From assembly GCA_001599295.1 (NCBI GenBank), contig BCGN01000006.1:1351463-1415462 (forward strand): DNA of 64,000 nt, given 5' to 3'. Both the position numbers and the translations under genes were made by a program. Position 1 is the first letter of the stretch, and every line of letters starts with the position of its first letter. This stretch comes from Sporopachydermia quercuum. Lineage: Eukaryota > Ascomycota > Sporopachydermiomycetes > Sporopachydermiales > Sporopachydermiaceae. This document shows, in pieces, positions 10,279 through 21,475 of the stretch. The notes beneath the pieces were generated by a model that saw only the letters and a program-made list of their open reading frames with translations, did not search any database and was not told the DNA's origin.

Positions 10279-12765
10279 TTAAAAGTTCGAAATATCTTTC
10301 ATGTCCTTCAGTGGTACATCAGAAGTAACAGTGATAGGAATGGAATGTTCTGATTTTGTTTCTGAAGTAGTTGGAAAGTTATAGGTGCTTTCCTTTACAG
10401 ATCCTGTTTCAAAGGAGATCGAAGGTCCATTTGATTCTTCATCTTTAGGGGCAGAAATTAGTTCTTGTTTAGGTAGAATAAGAGTATCATTTGTTGATTG
10501 TTCCTTTTCAAGTTGTTCACCGATACTAGAATTTTCATTTTTAGCATTACTACTGCTTTCACCGTTGACTTCCTTCTTCTTTTCCAACTCTTCTTCTTTC
10601 ACCTTCTCATCCAAATGATCTTTTTCTTCTTCCTTATTTTCATTACCATGCCCATTAGGAGCATGTTCTTCTTTGGTAGTAGAGCAATTATTACATTTAA
10701 ATAAGTAGCTGGGGTCCTTCACTATCTGAACTTTCTCCTCAGGAGATTGGCATTCTAAATGTTGCCATTTCGAGCAAACAGCACAACAAATACTATCTTT
10801 ACCGTCATTAAAATTAACACCTTGAACACCACATTTGCAATCAAACATCCAATTACCTTTACTGTCATATCCATCAACCAATGGCCCTTCGATTTCGGTT
10901 CCTGCTCCTTCCAAAAGTTCCTTCTCCTCTATCACACCTTCCATTCCATCTACTTGTTCTCCCAACCTCTCCAATCTTGCAAGTTCTCTTTCTTTTCTCT
11001 TCAGTCGTTGAATTTCAGCTGCATCAGTTATACCTTCATTTTCCAACTCATCTATATCTTCAACACTCAAAGTTACATCTGCTCTGCCTCCCCTTAGCCT
11101 AGCAAACTTTTTACGTCTAGCTTCTGCTTTTCTTTGTTCCTCTTCCTCCTCCAGCCTTCTTAATCTTTGTTCCTCTAATTCCCTATACCTTTGTTTAGCT
11201 TCAATTCTAGCACTTCTTTTCCTAGGCAAAAGAGTCAATTCTCTCAAACGTTCCTTTTCTCTTGAAGCTGCAGCTTTCCTTCTTTTTATCTCAGCTTGCT
11301 CTATCTCTAGTAAAACGTCATTTATAATAAAGGTATGTAATAGCTTATCGGAGTCGGATGCTTTTTTCGTATTTAATGATTTGGTAAAATCAATCCATTC
11401 ATACAAGGAAGAGCATACGCATTTCCATTTTGAATCTATGAAGTCAATGAAGTCGTTTTTAGTTAATTGTTCAGTAGGAATTTGAGAGATTCGCCAAGAG
11501 TTTTCCTCGGTTGCATTTCCAGAATTGGGATTTTCTTCTGTCTCACCGTTTTCAGCCTCGGTTTCATTGTCAGTTTTGACTTGAGCAGCTCCGTTTGACT
11601 TCTTAGCCCGTTTCTTCCTGCTTGGTCCTATCCACTTCTTTCTTTTTCTTGTTGGTTTGCTTGCTGCTTCTTTCAACTGTTTTTCGACTTCTCTTCGGTT
11701 AATTTCTTCTTCGAACGAAGTGAAATAATCAATCTTATAATAAAGACGATTATCATCGAGAAGATAATATGATCCTCCTTCATCTGACCAGCCTACCGGG
11801 TCTATTCTCTATAGTATACGTTAGAACAGGAATTACTAATAATCGTGGGTAGCAGTTCAGTAATAGCACTTGAACACATACAAATTCTAAAGGATCATTT
11901 GGTTGTTTGTCGATGTATTCACGGAATTTCTCTTCATTTTGCATTACTAAAGTGACAAAAAAGTGCAATAAACGGATCTAAATGATTGTTAGTAAGATGA
12001 AATATTAAGTAAGCAACAAGTAGCAAGAATGAACACCGTTGAATGAATACATACTTTTTCCACTATCGAAATCTCAGCAAATGTTTTGGGCTCAAATTCT
12101 GATCCTAAAAGCTGTGGTGCATTTGGAATTGAGCTTAAAAAGCTTCTTGCTCTCTCATCAAATGTATCAATACTAGAGATAGTATTAAGTTAGTTAGGCA
12201 ATTCGTAATGGCTAGATTTATAGCTTGACAGAAATACGCCTGCAATATACTGAGAAACAATTCAACATACGTAATATCCTTATTACGAGGAACAACACTG
12301 TTAATCAACCCAAGTTGAATTTTTGTTAATAGGCTAGTACCGGAGATGCCAAGCAACTCTTCTTCCAAGATCTATAATAATAAAAAGAACCCTGTTAGCA
12401 TAAGCAAATAAGAGGGAAAATTGTAACACAATTCTACAATTCTAATTTCTTAGTCTTGAAATAGCCAACATTTTAACATTACTCACATCGGAATCAATGC
12501 TATCAGCACCCAATTTTACCATTCCTTTGAAGAAACTCAACCATTGCATCAACACAGCATATTCCCAAGTGTTCTGGACTGACTTCAATTTATCTCTATA
12601 CTCCTCTTTTTCACTTGGTATATACTCCGGTAGTTTTGCTAAAGCAATTTTTGTCTCTTCGCTTATATATGGTAAGCCAGCTATACGAGCAGGAATCTCC
12701 ACTGGTTTTACTACAGTTGTTTTCGGTTCAACTGATTTCCTTTTCGCTCTATGGTGTCTGGCCAT
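10279..12765 (-). CDS. WHIM-motif and PHD-finger chromatin protein (RSF1-like)
   Basis: Likely an accessory subunit of an ISWI-type chromatin remodeller, by analogy with RSF1-like proteins; the exact orthologue is uncertain. Five exons join in phase to about 707 residues: 12765-12487, 12371-12271, 12172-12055, 11977-11882 and 11808-10279. The four introns have GTGAGT or GTATGT donors and CTAAC-containing branch sites. Exons 1-4 encode a conserved helical region of DDT type. Exon 5 opens with a WHIM-like block (RIDPVGWSDEGGSYYLLDDN, from residue ~199). Basic nuclear-localisation runs, a long charged coiled coil (~372-482) and a PHD finger (~522-573) with CKC, CxxC, HxxC and CxxC ligands follow. 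The C-terminus is Glu/Lys/Ser-rich and disordered. Confidence 0.8.
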
Positions 12766-13561
12766 TTTTACTATATGTGGAAAATACCAAAACTTGAATT
12801 CTAGCCAAAATCGCTCAAAATATGGGAAAATTAGCATTTCCTACAAAGGTTCATTAGAAAAATTTGCTCTACTATAGACAATGAACAGCTGAATAGTGTG
12901 CAGAAGATGTTGAGAAGAAGGAAGTGTTTTTTCGTGTTTGTGGGAATTTTCACTTTAGAGTATCAGGAGTTTATGATTATGTGATACTGTGATTCAGGAA
13001 GATACTTGAATAGATAATATGAATAGGCAGCAAAAAAAATATGCATACTGATATGAATGTACTGCATATAAAGAAAGGTAAAATTTTCATTAACCGGAAA
13101 TATAATAAACTGATTCAGGGGGTTTAATTTCCAATTCTCTAAGAACAGCACATTTATTAGTTTCCTTACATAATATCATGATGAGGCAGAAAGAATGGAA
13201 AATTTCGGAGATAAATTTATCACGTGCTGTTTATTTCCGTTTTTGGGTAACTTATAATATCTGAAATAGCATACAACAGAAGGAACGGGGCTGAAGGACT
13301 ACTTGGCCGAGCTTTCTTCCGAACTTTTGCGTGAAACATACAAACCTTCCGCTAGATGCTTATATTATCTACATATAAAGAACCTTAATAAATAATAAAG
13401 TTTCAACTGTTAGCTTAGCAACCACGAAACACCTTCAACCAACGAAACCCTACAGGTTCTATGCTGTCAGAATTGAATGCTAACGAATCTCATTAAGTAC
13501 TACTCAAAAGTATGAATAAAACCCCCCAAAATGCTAATCAAAACGTAATTAATTAATCGAG
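12766..13561. other. Intergenic region between WHIM/PHD gene and MLS1
   Basis: Contains the 5' flank of the WHIM/PHD gene and the 3' flank of malate synthase. One CBF1-type E-box (TCACGTG, 13220-13226) is seen about 455 bp upstream of the WHIM/PHD start. No other gene recognised. Confidence 0.35.
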
Positions 13562-15232
13562 TTAATCCTTCAAAATTCTCAAATCAATTGGCTCGGAAAT
13601 GGTTGTAATTTCGTCATAAAGCAAAGTAGTTAAGAACCCGCTGAAACTCTTCCCTGTGATATCATTTTCAAAATACTTAGCAGCCAGTTTGAACTTATTA
13701 TCAGGGCTAGCTTTAGCAACTAATTTCTCCACCTCTTCATTTAGAATTCTCAAATTCAATTCAGGTGTGACTGTTACGTTAGTATCAGCTGTTTTCACAC
13801 CATGAGTAACCCATTGGTATAACTGACATCTGCTAACTTCAGCAGTAGCAGCATCTTCCATTAAGGAATTGATAGGTACACATCCAAAACCTCTTAACCA
13901 AGCTTCCATATAGCATAGACCAATATATAAATTCAATCTGATGCCATTTTCTGTAATTTTTCCACCAGGAATCTTAGTATCGATCAAATCCTGCTCAGTG
14001 ACATGAACATATCCTTCTTCAGTATCAGGCCGGTAGAAAATTTGATTAGGGGTTGGCATGTGTTCGTCAAAAATATCAGTAGCATATTTAGCCAACGCTG
14101 GATGAGCAACCCATGTACCATCATGACCAGCTGTAACTTCTCTAAGTTTGTCTTTCTTCACATTGTTCATTGCCTTTTCATTGGCCTCAGGATCATTCTT
14201 GATAGGAATTTGGGCTGCCATACCACCCATAGCATGGACACCTCTTTTATGACAAACAGCAATCAACCGTTTAACATAAGAAGCCATAAATGTAACAGTC
14301 ATAGTAACATCTCCCCTGTCAGGAAGAATAAACTCCTTATGGTTTCTCAAATTCTTGATAGTAGAAAAGATATAATCCCATCTTCCGCAATTCAATCCTG
14401 CTGAATGTTGTCTTAACTCGAATATAATCTCTTCCATTTGAAAAGCTGCTGGCAATGTCTCAAGTAATGCTGTAGCTCTAATAGTTCCTCTTGGAATGGC
14501 AAGCATATCTTGTGCAACGTTAAATACATCATTCCAAAGTCTTGCCTCTAAATAGCTTTCCATCTTGGGGAGATAGAAATAAGGACCAGCACCGTTTTCA
14601 ATGAGTTGCTTTGCATTATGGTAGAAATACAACCCAAAATCAAATAACGAGCCGGACATTGGCTTTCCATCAACAAGTATGTGTTTTTCTTCCAAATGCC
14701 ATCCACGGGGTCTGACAAGAATTGTTGGAATATGCCTGGAGCCATCATAGTTAATTTTATACTCTTTTCCAGTAGCAGCGAGTGTGAAATCTACTTGTTT
14801 TCTAACTGCATCGTATAAATTCACTTGGCCATCAACCATGTTTTGCCATGTAGGAGCAGCAGAATCTTCGAAATCTGACATATAAGTATAAACTGAAGAG
14901 TTGAGGGCGTTAACAATCATCTTTCTCTCTGGTGGACCAGTAATTTCAGCTCTTCTATCAATTAAGCCAGGAGCCAAAGTTGGACCTTGCCATGAAGGAT
15001 CTTCTCGTATTGATCTTGTTTCTTCAAGAAAAGTTGGAAATTCTCCTTGGGCAATTTTCGCTTCAACGATTTTTCTTCTTTCTAGCAGTTCCAACCTTCT
15101 AGCATTGAAGGTTCTTTGAAGAATAGTTATGAACTTGATTGCTGATTTTGTGAGAATGTCTTTTTGGCTTGTTGGACCAAATTCTCCTTTATCGGCAATT
15201 GGTGCCAATATTTGAATTCCTTCTAATGACAT
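13562..15232 (-). CDS. MLS1: Malate synthase
   Basis: Condenses acetyl-CoA with glyoxylate to malate in the glyoxylate cycle. The 556-residue frame matches the usual fungal length (about 550). The family signature [16 protein letters not shown] is intact, preceded by [18 protein letters not shown]. The substrate-binding [16 protein letters not shown] and [11 protein letters not shown] blocks are also clear. No intron. The oddity is the C-terminus: fungal malate synthases commonly end in a PTS1 tripeptide such as SKL, but this one ends PIDLRILKD. No obvious PTS2 is visible at the N-terminus. It may act in the cytosol or enter peroxisomes another way. A near-match to a carbon-source response element lies ~340 bp upstream. 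Confidence 0.95.
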   Translation of the reverse strand: MSLEGIQILAPIADKGEFGPTSQKDILTKSAIKFITILQRTFNARRLELLERRKIVEAKIAQGEFPTFLEETRSIREDPSWQGPTLAPGLIDRRAEITGPPERKMIVNALNSSVYTYMSDFEDSAAPTWQNMVDGQVNLYDAVRKQVDFTLAATGKEYKINYDGSRHIPTILVRPRGWHLEEKHILVDGKPMSGSLFDFGLYFYHNAKQLIENGAGPYFYLPKMESYLEARLWNDVFNVAQDMLAIPRGTIRATALLETLPAAFQMEEIIFELRQHSAGLNCGRWDYIFSTIKNLRNHKEFILPDRGDVTMTVTFMASYVKRLIAVCHKRGVHAMGGMAAQIPIKNDPEANEKAMNNVKKDKLREVTAGHDGTWVAHPALAKYATDIFDEHMPTPNQIFYRPDTEEGYVHVTEQDLIDTKIPGGKITENGIRLNLYIGLCYMEAWLRGFGCVPINSLMEDAATAEVSRCQLYQWVTHGVKTADTNVTVTPELNLRILNEEVEKLVAKASPDNKFKLAAKYFENDITGKSFSGFLTTLLYDEITTISEPIDLRILKD

Positions 15233-15572
15233 TATAGATATGAATTATGAACTTTTTGTTATACGGAATATGTGACCTCTGATAAGTTCGTGGATAACAA
15301 AAGCAGAACCAGTGATGACTTGATAGACAGTAGAACACCACTAGAAATCAGTCAAGATATACATCAAATAATGAAATGTTCTCTAGAAATGATTAGAATA
15401 GTGGAATTGTTGATAGTAAGAGAATACACGAGAAATTCCTACATATTTATAGTCTTAATTTAATCCAGCAGTAACTGCACATTATTCCTTTGTACTATCT
15501 ATCTAATACCCCATATTCCTAATTGATAAATTCATATCCGGGATCAGAGATAAAGTTTGCTTAGGCAGACTC

Positions 15573-15584
15573 CGGATATACGGA
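15573..15584 (-). promoter_or_regulatory. CSRE-like element upstream of MLS1
   Basis: On the minus strand this reads TCCGTATATCCG, one mismatch from the carbon-source response element YCCRTTNRNCCG. That element binds Cat8/Sip4 and derepresses glyoxylate-cycle and gluconeogenic genes in yeasts. It lies about 340 bp upstream of the MLS1 ATG and in the expected orientation. Confidence 0.35.
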
Positions 15585-15882
15585 GAAAATATTGGCGTGA
15601 GACGTGATGTTTAGTAGTTGGAAGACAAACATAACATAATCATGAAATAAAGAAGAAAGATTTGAAAGGATATGGCATGGCTTAATGGCTTACTACAAGT
15701 AATATCTTATGTTTTGGTTATTCTAAAAAGCCATAATAGTACGGGTTCGTTGTTGATCATTGGTTGCTGATTCCTTATATCCAACGATTCAGATAAACTA
15801 CTAGATGTTTGTATATTTCAATACAGCTTGTTTACCCCTATAATGAGACAACTGAGATCCCCTGTCAGTCCCTTTTCGCTCT

Positions 15883-15925
15883 TTTCCATCGTTCCTCATG
15901 GAAGGACAATAAGGAACGATGGAAA
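15883..15925. repeat. 14-bp perfect inverted repeat (hairpin)
   Basis: Arms TTTCCATCGTTCCT (15883-15896) and AGGAACGATGGAAA (15912-15925) are exact reverse complements around a 15-nt loop. It lies in non-coding sequence ~650 bp upstream of MLS1. It could be a structured RNA element, a recombination scar or a transcription terminator. Confidence 0.6.
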
Positions 15926-17216
15926 GCAACAATTCAGCCTTTCGTTGCCCCCGATTTTCTGTGCAAGTGTGATTTATTTTGTGATTTATGGGGAAAGAAT
16001 GTAAAGATTCATTTTTGAGGTTGATGGGATGAGTCCGCCATACGGATTGAGAACAGCTGTTAATACTCTACAATAACCTCTATTTTCAACAAGAGGCTGT
16101 TTACACTACACACGAGAGAAGTGTTATTATTTCCTACTACTGACTTTCTTATCAGTATAACAGGCCAATAACGGGTGAGACAGTAGAAAACATTGGCTTT
16201 TATCAATCGATCAGTCACCCAGATTTGAAGTGTTGTTAGTTAAGGTTTGAAGGGACTTCTAACACGGAACCCATGGCTCACTCTATGATGATACCTTATA
16301 TCGGATGGCAATGTGGAACTGACAAAGGAGTTAGGTACATATTAAAAGTCAATTCAGTACTATTGGCAATTGGCAATCTAATAGGTAATGTGAATACTCC
16401 AGAATTTTTTTTACTAAAATAGAAGTCTATGTTATCAATTCTAACTAATCCAGATCTAGTATTTGTTTCAACCTTTATCCCTTCCCATTACCTATCGTTA
16501 CCTCAATGCTCGAACTTCCAAATACTAGGAATATATATATTCTTTGATAATTTTCAATCGTTCAAATCAACTTCGCTCCGGCAATTCTCTTTCCATCAGG
16601 CCCGAAATGCTTTTCTGTTACAATTGTATGCTATCTTCTAAGCGATGTATGATGGAGATCTGACTCGGGATTGTAAGCATAAATCGCGTAAAACTTTATC
16701 CTCCGTATATAATAATCGCATTTTCTCTTCAGTACATGAAGACTTCAACGGTTTTACATTATCACTTTCATGATGAGCTACATATATACTGAATTCTTCA
16801 CGATTAGTTCTTACGGAAAGGAATGTCAAAGGTAAGCAAAAGTAAGTGTTTATATTCCAGTGGTTGTCAGACAGTTGGAAGTTAAAAGAACCTATGGGAT
16901 TGGAAATCATTGAAGACTGTTTAGGTTGTTGAGAGAAGATCTCTGTTGTAATTGGACAATAGAGATCTTGCCTGACTGATGATCATGAATGAGTTTGATT
17001 TTCCAGAGTCTTACTTGGTTGGGTCTTGTCGTGTTTACTTCTGTAGAATTATCATTATGAAACTTGAGAGCCGTGAAATAAGATAGCAATTCTATTTAAG
17101 CAAAATCTACCAATACATCAGTGATTTCTCTATCCATGCTTGTCAAAGTCCGTAAACCCATAATCATGTTTGTCTGATGGAAGAATACAGGTCCCTTCAA
17201 TACAGTATTCATCACC

Positions 17217-18854
17217 TTACAACTGACCTTCCCAGTTTCTTTCAACGCGGTTGTCATACACATCATAAAGACTTTCATTTTCGTTCCCATATCCCCAGCT
17301 AAAAGTCGATGAACAAATATCACGGTCCGGAGATAAACCCTCACGAAAATCAAGAGACACTTTTGATTTCAAGTTAGGATAATAATTGACTTGTGACACT
17401 TTATTTAGATTCAAACCCAGCAATTTCTGACAATCGAGCTTATAATTTAGATTAAGAGGTGATATAGATACCTGTTTGTCCATACTTTCTGTTGCGAAAG
17501 CGAAATCAGCATCGCAATGTCTAGAGTTTGTATTACTGATGTCTTGTGTTTTGTTTGAGAGAGAATGATCAGTTCTCTTTATGATTTTATCATTTCCGTT
17601 GCTTATTATTGCATGTTCCTGAGCCTCTTCTATTTGATCTGTACCCTTATCTTCATTCTCATATTCATTATCATTCCCTTCCTTTTCTACTTGCTCAAAG
17701 AAGAACCCACCACATGAACCATTGGAATCTGAATCACCTGTCAACTCCAAACAACAAGATTTATTATCTTCTTCCTGAATATCTGGAATCTGTTCAACAT
17801 TGTCATAATTCTCCTCATCCTCCGACAAGGTTAATTCAAGTTTATCTGAGTGCCAACCAAACTTCTCACATGCAGCTCTAGCTGCACTTACAGATAATGA
17901 GTTAGGAATATGAGGATCTTCAAATTTATTCTGTTCCACAAGTTGTTGTGACCGCTCACAAGCCAGACAATTACAACTTTCAGATTTTCTATTTTTCTCG
18001 TTTATCTCGCCCAATCTCTCCGTTTTCATTTTCAGACCAAAATTGCCTCTTCGCTGCTTGGATGATCTAAATCGAGGTCTGAAAGAAGAAGAAACCTCAG
18101 AAAACTCTGCTGAAGAATAACCGAATGGTGCTTTGACAGCTCTATGTTGCTTCATGTTGGATAATGTAGCTATCAGACCAGGCATATAGAACAATAAAGA
18201 ATCTCTTTTCTTGTGACTTAACTCTTCATGCTCTTCCAAAAGTTGATTCATTTCTGGTATGGCGCATTGCTCTTTCAAGGAAGTTCCCAAGCTTTCACCA
18301 CAGCTATTTTTGTTGCCTTGCTTTGCTTCTATTTGTTGCGACTTTTCTTGTGTGGCTTCTTCGTGTTTCGCATCTTGCTCTTCTATTTCGTCTCTATCTT
18401 CTGGTTCCTGCACCAATACTGCTTGATTTGCAGAGAGTCCTACAAGGTCTAAGCACTTCCTACATCTAATAACAACCACTCCTGCACCATACCAATGCTC
18501 TTGNTCACCATATACTGTGTCTGTCCCATCATCAAACATAAAGCTCAGTTTTGCACATTTTGTACATACAAACTCTGTCTTTGGACCTGATTCCAATACC
18601 TCGCAACCATGACATAAATGCCATACTTCTCTTTCTTCAGCTGGAACAATTCCTTCTTGGCTACCATCTCCTCCACTACTAAAGTTCTCAAATTCTTTCT
18701 GTGCATCATCTAAATCTGCAACTACATGAGGAAAAGCACGTAGTGTTCGCAAAGGCTTTTGAGACTCTTTCCCATCTACAATCCTAGAGTTTCTATGAAA
18801 CTGGTTTCTTTTTCTCCTTATAAGAAGTTGTAGTTTTTTGAATGACGGATACAT
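17217..18854 (-). CDS. Hypothetical protein with CxxC zinc-binding pairs (545 aa)
   Basis: I do not recognise the family. The N-terminal 40 residues are strongly basic. Residues ~80-135 hold three CxxC pairs (LCHGC, FVCTKC, IRCRKC), so a zinc-ribbon-like fold of two metal sites is plausible. A Gln/Glu-rich linker, a second Cys pair (CNCLAC), acidic stretches and a Ser/Asn-rich C-terminal half follow. There are no membrane segments. The pattern suggests a nuclear or scaffold protein rather than an enzyme. An N base at 18504 leaves one residue undetermined. A different open frame overlaps the C-terminus at 17096-17353, but I see no clean splice linking them. Confidence 0.65.
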   Translation of the reverse strand: MYPSFKKLQLLIRRKRNQFHRNSRIVDGKESQKPLRTLRAFPHVVADLDDAQKEFENFSSGGDGSQEGIVPAEEREVWHLCHGCEVLESGPKTEFVCTKCAKLSFMFDDGTDTVYGXQEHWYGAGVVVIRCRKCLDLVGLSANQAVLVQEPEDRDEIEEQDAKHEEATQEKSQQIEAKQGNKNSCGESLGTSLKEQCAIPEMNQLLEEHEELSHKKRDSLLFYMPGLIATLSNMKQHRAVKAPFGYSSAEFSEVSSSFRPRFRSSKQRRGNFGLKMKTERLGEINEKNRKSESCNCLACERSQQLVEQNKFEDPHIPNSLSVSAARAACEKFGWHSDKLELTLSEDEENYDNVEQIPDIQEEDNKSCCLELTGDSDSNGSCGGFFFEQVEKEGNDNEYENEDKGTDQIEEAQEHAIISNGNDKIIKRTDHSLSNKTQDISNTNSRHCDADFAFATESMDKQVSISPLNLNYKLDCQKLLGLNLNKVSQVNYYPNLKSKVSLDFREGLSPDRDICSSTFSWGYGNENESLYDVYDNRVERNWEGQL

Positions 18855-19284
18855 TTTGTCAGCATGAGTTGGGTTACAAAATAAATCTGTACAAAATCAT
18901 ATATAAGATCTCAATGATTAATATACAATATCGGTCAGTACATATTTTTCTTTAAAATGGATAGCGAGCCACTATTAGAACAGTGATTAGAGATAAATAA
19001 AAGATAACAAGCTACAAACAAATATAGAAATAAACATAAACGTAAACATCACAAATAAAAAGTTCACGGCATAATTACAATGATTACAGACCTTAATTTG
19101 TTTGTGGATCAACAGATCAAACTATCGCTAAATGGACACAAACGAATTAACCATAACTTAATCAATCCCCTTAAATTTGAAGAGAGCTATTAATCTCAAA
19201 TCAAGATAGTCTATTTATTTCGATATTTTCCACTTGCTTACAAGTCAATCAATATATTATTTGGTTTACTGATAATCTAGTAAG
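18855..19284. other. Intergenic region
   Basis: Promoter side of the zinc-binding protein and 3' flank of PAN3, both on the minus strand. AT-rich; nothing else seen. Confidence 0.35.
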
Positions 19285-21475
19285 CTATCTAAGCAAATCG
19301 CGGACGGCATTTTCAATACAATCTTTGATTTCTTTATACGTAACTATCAAACAATTTTTCTGATCGCGAGATACTAAAAGAATCTTCTCATCTACTCCAG
19401 CGTCAAGTTTGTTCAAACACCTAAGAATATGTCCCAGATCCACCACAGGTTTTCCGTTCTCATCTACCTGATGAAATAAATGATCACGAAAAAGTTTCAC
19501 TAAGTATCTATCACCAGTTTCTGACCATAAAGGATCGTAATCAAATTCAGGGCGCTCATTTACTATTCCTAATTTACACATAAGTCTCACAATTCTGGAA
19601 TTCTCAAGCTCTGTCATTAATAGCGATTCCAGGTGATCGCTTGCTGTCTCTACTAGATTGAATTGACCTATAATCTGTGTAGCAATAATCTTGTTGAATT
19701 CGGTCATTGTCTTTGGCTCATTGGATTTGTTGTCGATGACTAAGAGATACGAAAGAATTTCCTTCACCATGGGCGGGAAACTGGCAGTTATCAAATAGTT
19801 GGCGACAGTGTTGGAATCAGCTTTCAGAAGATTGGCTCTATCTTTTCCACAGTTGAGCAGTTGTAAAACAATCAGTCCAAAATCACAGAAATCTTTCTGT
19901 TGCAACTCAGCAATAGAGAGTTTATTTGTGTCGTTGGTACTTGAGTCATCCATAGACCAACCTTTCGTTCTGTCTACTAATCCCACCACAGCTTCCTCTT
20001 GATCAAATTTCAAAACATCAAATATCCCACAAGAAGAAAGCTTAATCTTATTGTTAGAAGTTGAAATAATCTTTGAAAGTTCCAAACAACGAGCAGCTAG
20101 CTTGCTAGCATGGATTCCAGTGAGTGCTCCCGCAATTTGAACGATAATGCTCCAAAATAAGTGGTCTGGAACTAGAAATTGTGAATTTAAACCTGGTCTC
20201 ACCTTTGTAAGGTCTAGTTTCTGTTGTAAAGTTACTGATAATGCGTAATAATCGTAAACAAAGATCAATGAGTTATCACCAAACGCTCTCGTGGTAAATG
20301 CTTCATAGAGTTTCACTACATTACTATTGTTTACACTTGCCCACGCTTTAACTGCATGAATTGCTATCTCATCTTTCAAATGAACGTTTTCAATCCTTCG
20401 AAGACAATACGGCCGGCCGTCTTTCACTGAAAATGCTTTATATACTGAAGAACAGTAACCGAAATACGTGTTTGACTTACTGAGTGTCGTATCAAGGGGA
20501 ACCAGATCAGTGTACATATGAATCAATTCTGGTAACTTTGAACCAGGAATTGTTTGTAATGTTGCTTCTGATTTTCTTCTCAAAGATTCACCTATATCTT
20601 CAGGAAGAAACAATTGTGCTATTGATCTTTCGTATGGCTCTAGTTTGTCCAAATACGGAGGTTTAGGTGCGTACAAATGATGGTTCAGCAATATCTGAGG
20701 TTCATGTCCATAGAATTCACTACCATGATGACTCATTGGTATAGGCATAATATGGTTCTGTTGTGGTGAGGTCCTAATGAAATCTTCTGAATAGGAAGGG
20801 GTCATTGATTGTGTTGAAGCAGACGGTCCCATGTAGCTGGACATATCTGTCATACTTTGAGCCGGTGTAAATGATGGACTATCAAAATTAAATTTTTTGC
20901 TATTACTGTTTTCATTTGCCACAGTGTTGACTGTTAGGTTGGATTTACTACTAGGAATAAATGATGGAATATTAGCTAGATTGGGGGACATTTTAGACTG
21001 TCTGACAGCTAATGAAGGTCCTGGTGATGATGGAGGAGCAAATGCTGGTGCGGAACCATTTAATCTCATCTTAGGTCTCTCTGCCGTATTGATAGAAGCG
21101 GAATTCATTCCTCTACCAAATCCAGAATTGCCGGAAGCTCCTGAGCTTCCGATTGACGCTCCTGAACCTACTCCTGTACTTGAAGAGCCCCCAGAGGCTA
21201 ATGTAGATGAAGAAGTTCCAGGTCTTTTCATATGATCGTGGTTATAAATACAACCTTCGTCAGCGTACTTGCAGTACCCGTATATTTGAATGTTCCGACA
21301 TGGTATATCCCCCGGTGATACCTGAGGTTTGGTTCCTAGTAAAGCCAAAGTTAGTATTCGTCCTGCAGCACTATTCCTTCGATTTCAAATACAAAATCTC
21401 GTTTCGCATTACAATAGTAAACATACTAAAACTACCAGTTGACGTCAGAGAGCCGGAATTCGTGTTTGAACCCAT
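19285..21475 (-). CDS. PAN3: PAN2-PAN3 deadenylase regulatory subunit
   Basis: Pan3 recruits the Pan2 exonuclease to poly(A)-binding protein for mRNA tail trimming. The long exon has no suitable ATG. A 49-nt first exon at 21475-21427 splices over a 91-nt intron (GTATGT donor, TACTAAC, TAG acceptor) to 21335-19285, giving 699 residues in frame. Visible domains are an N-terminal CCCH zinc finger (Cys29, Cys38, Cys45, His49) and a Ser/Gly/Pro-rich linker. A PAM2-like motif (FNFDSPSFTPA) follows. The pseudokinase domain and the C-terminal knob (FRDHLFHQVDENGKPVVDLGHI) complete the protein. The pseudokinase lacks a canonical HRD/DFG pair, as expected for the family. It sits divergently from CEG1, another mRNA-metabolism gene. 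Confidence 0.93.

Larger units (their letters stand above)
15233..17216. other. Long intergenic region upstream of MLS1
   Basis: Nearly 2 kb without a convincing gene. It holds the MLS1 promoter and a strong 14-bp hairpin (both listed separately). Several 60-90-codon open frames resemble no known protein. It ends in the 3' flank of the zinc-binding gene. Confidence 0.4.

Noticed and set aside
17096-17353. Second exon for the zinc-binding protein
   Set aside because: The overlapping frame has no convincing branch point or acceptor, and its composition looks like a shadow frame.
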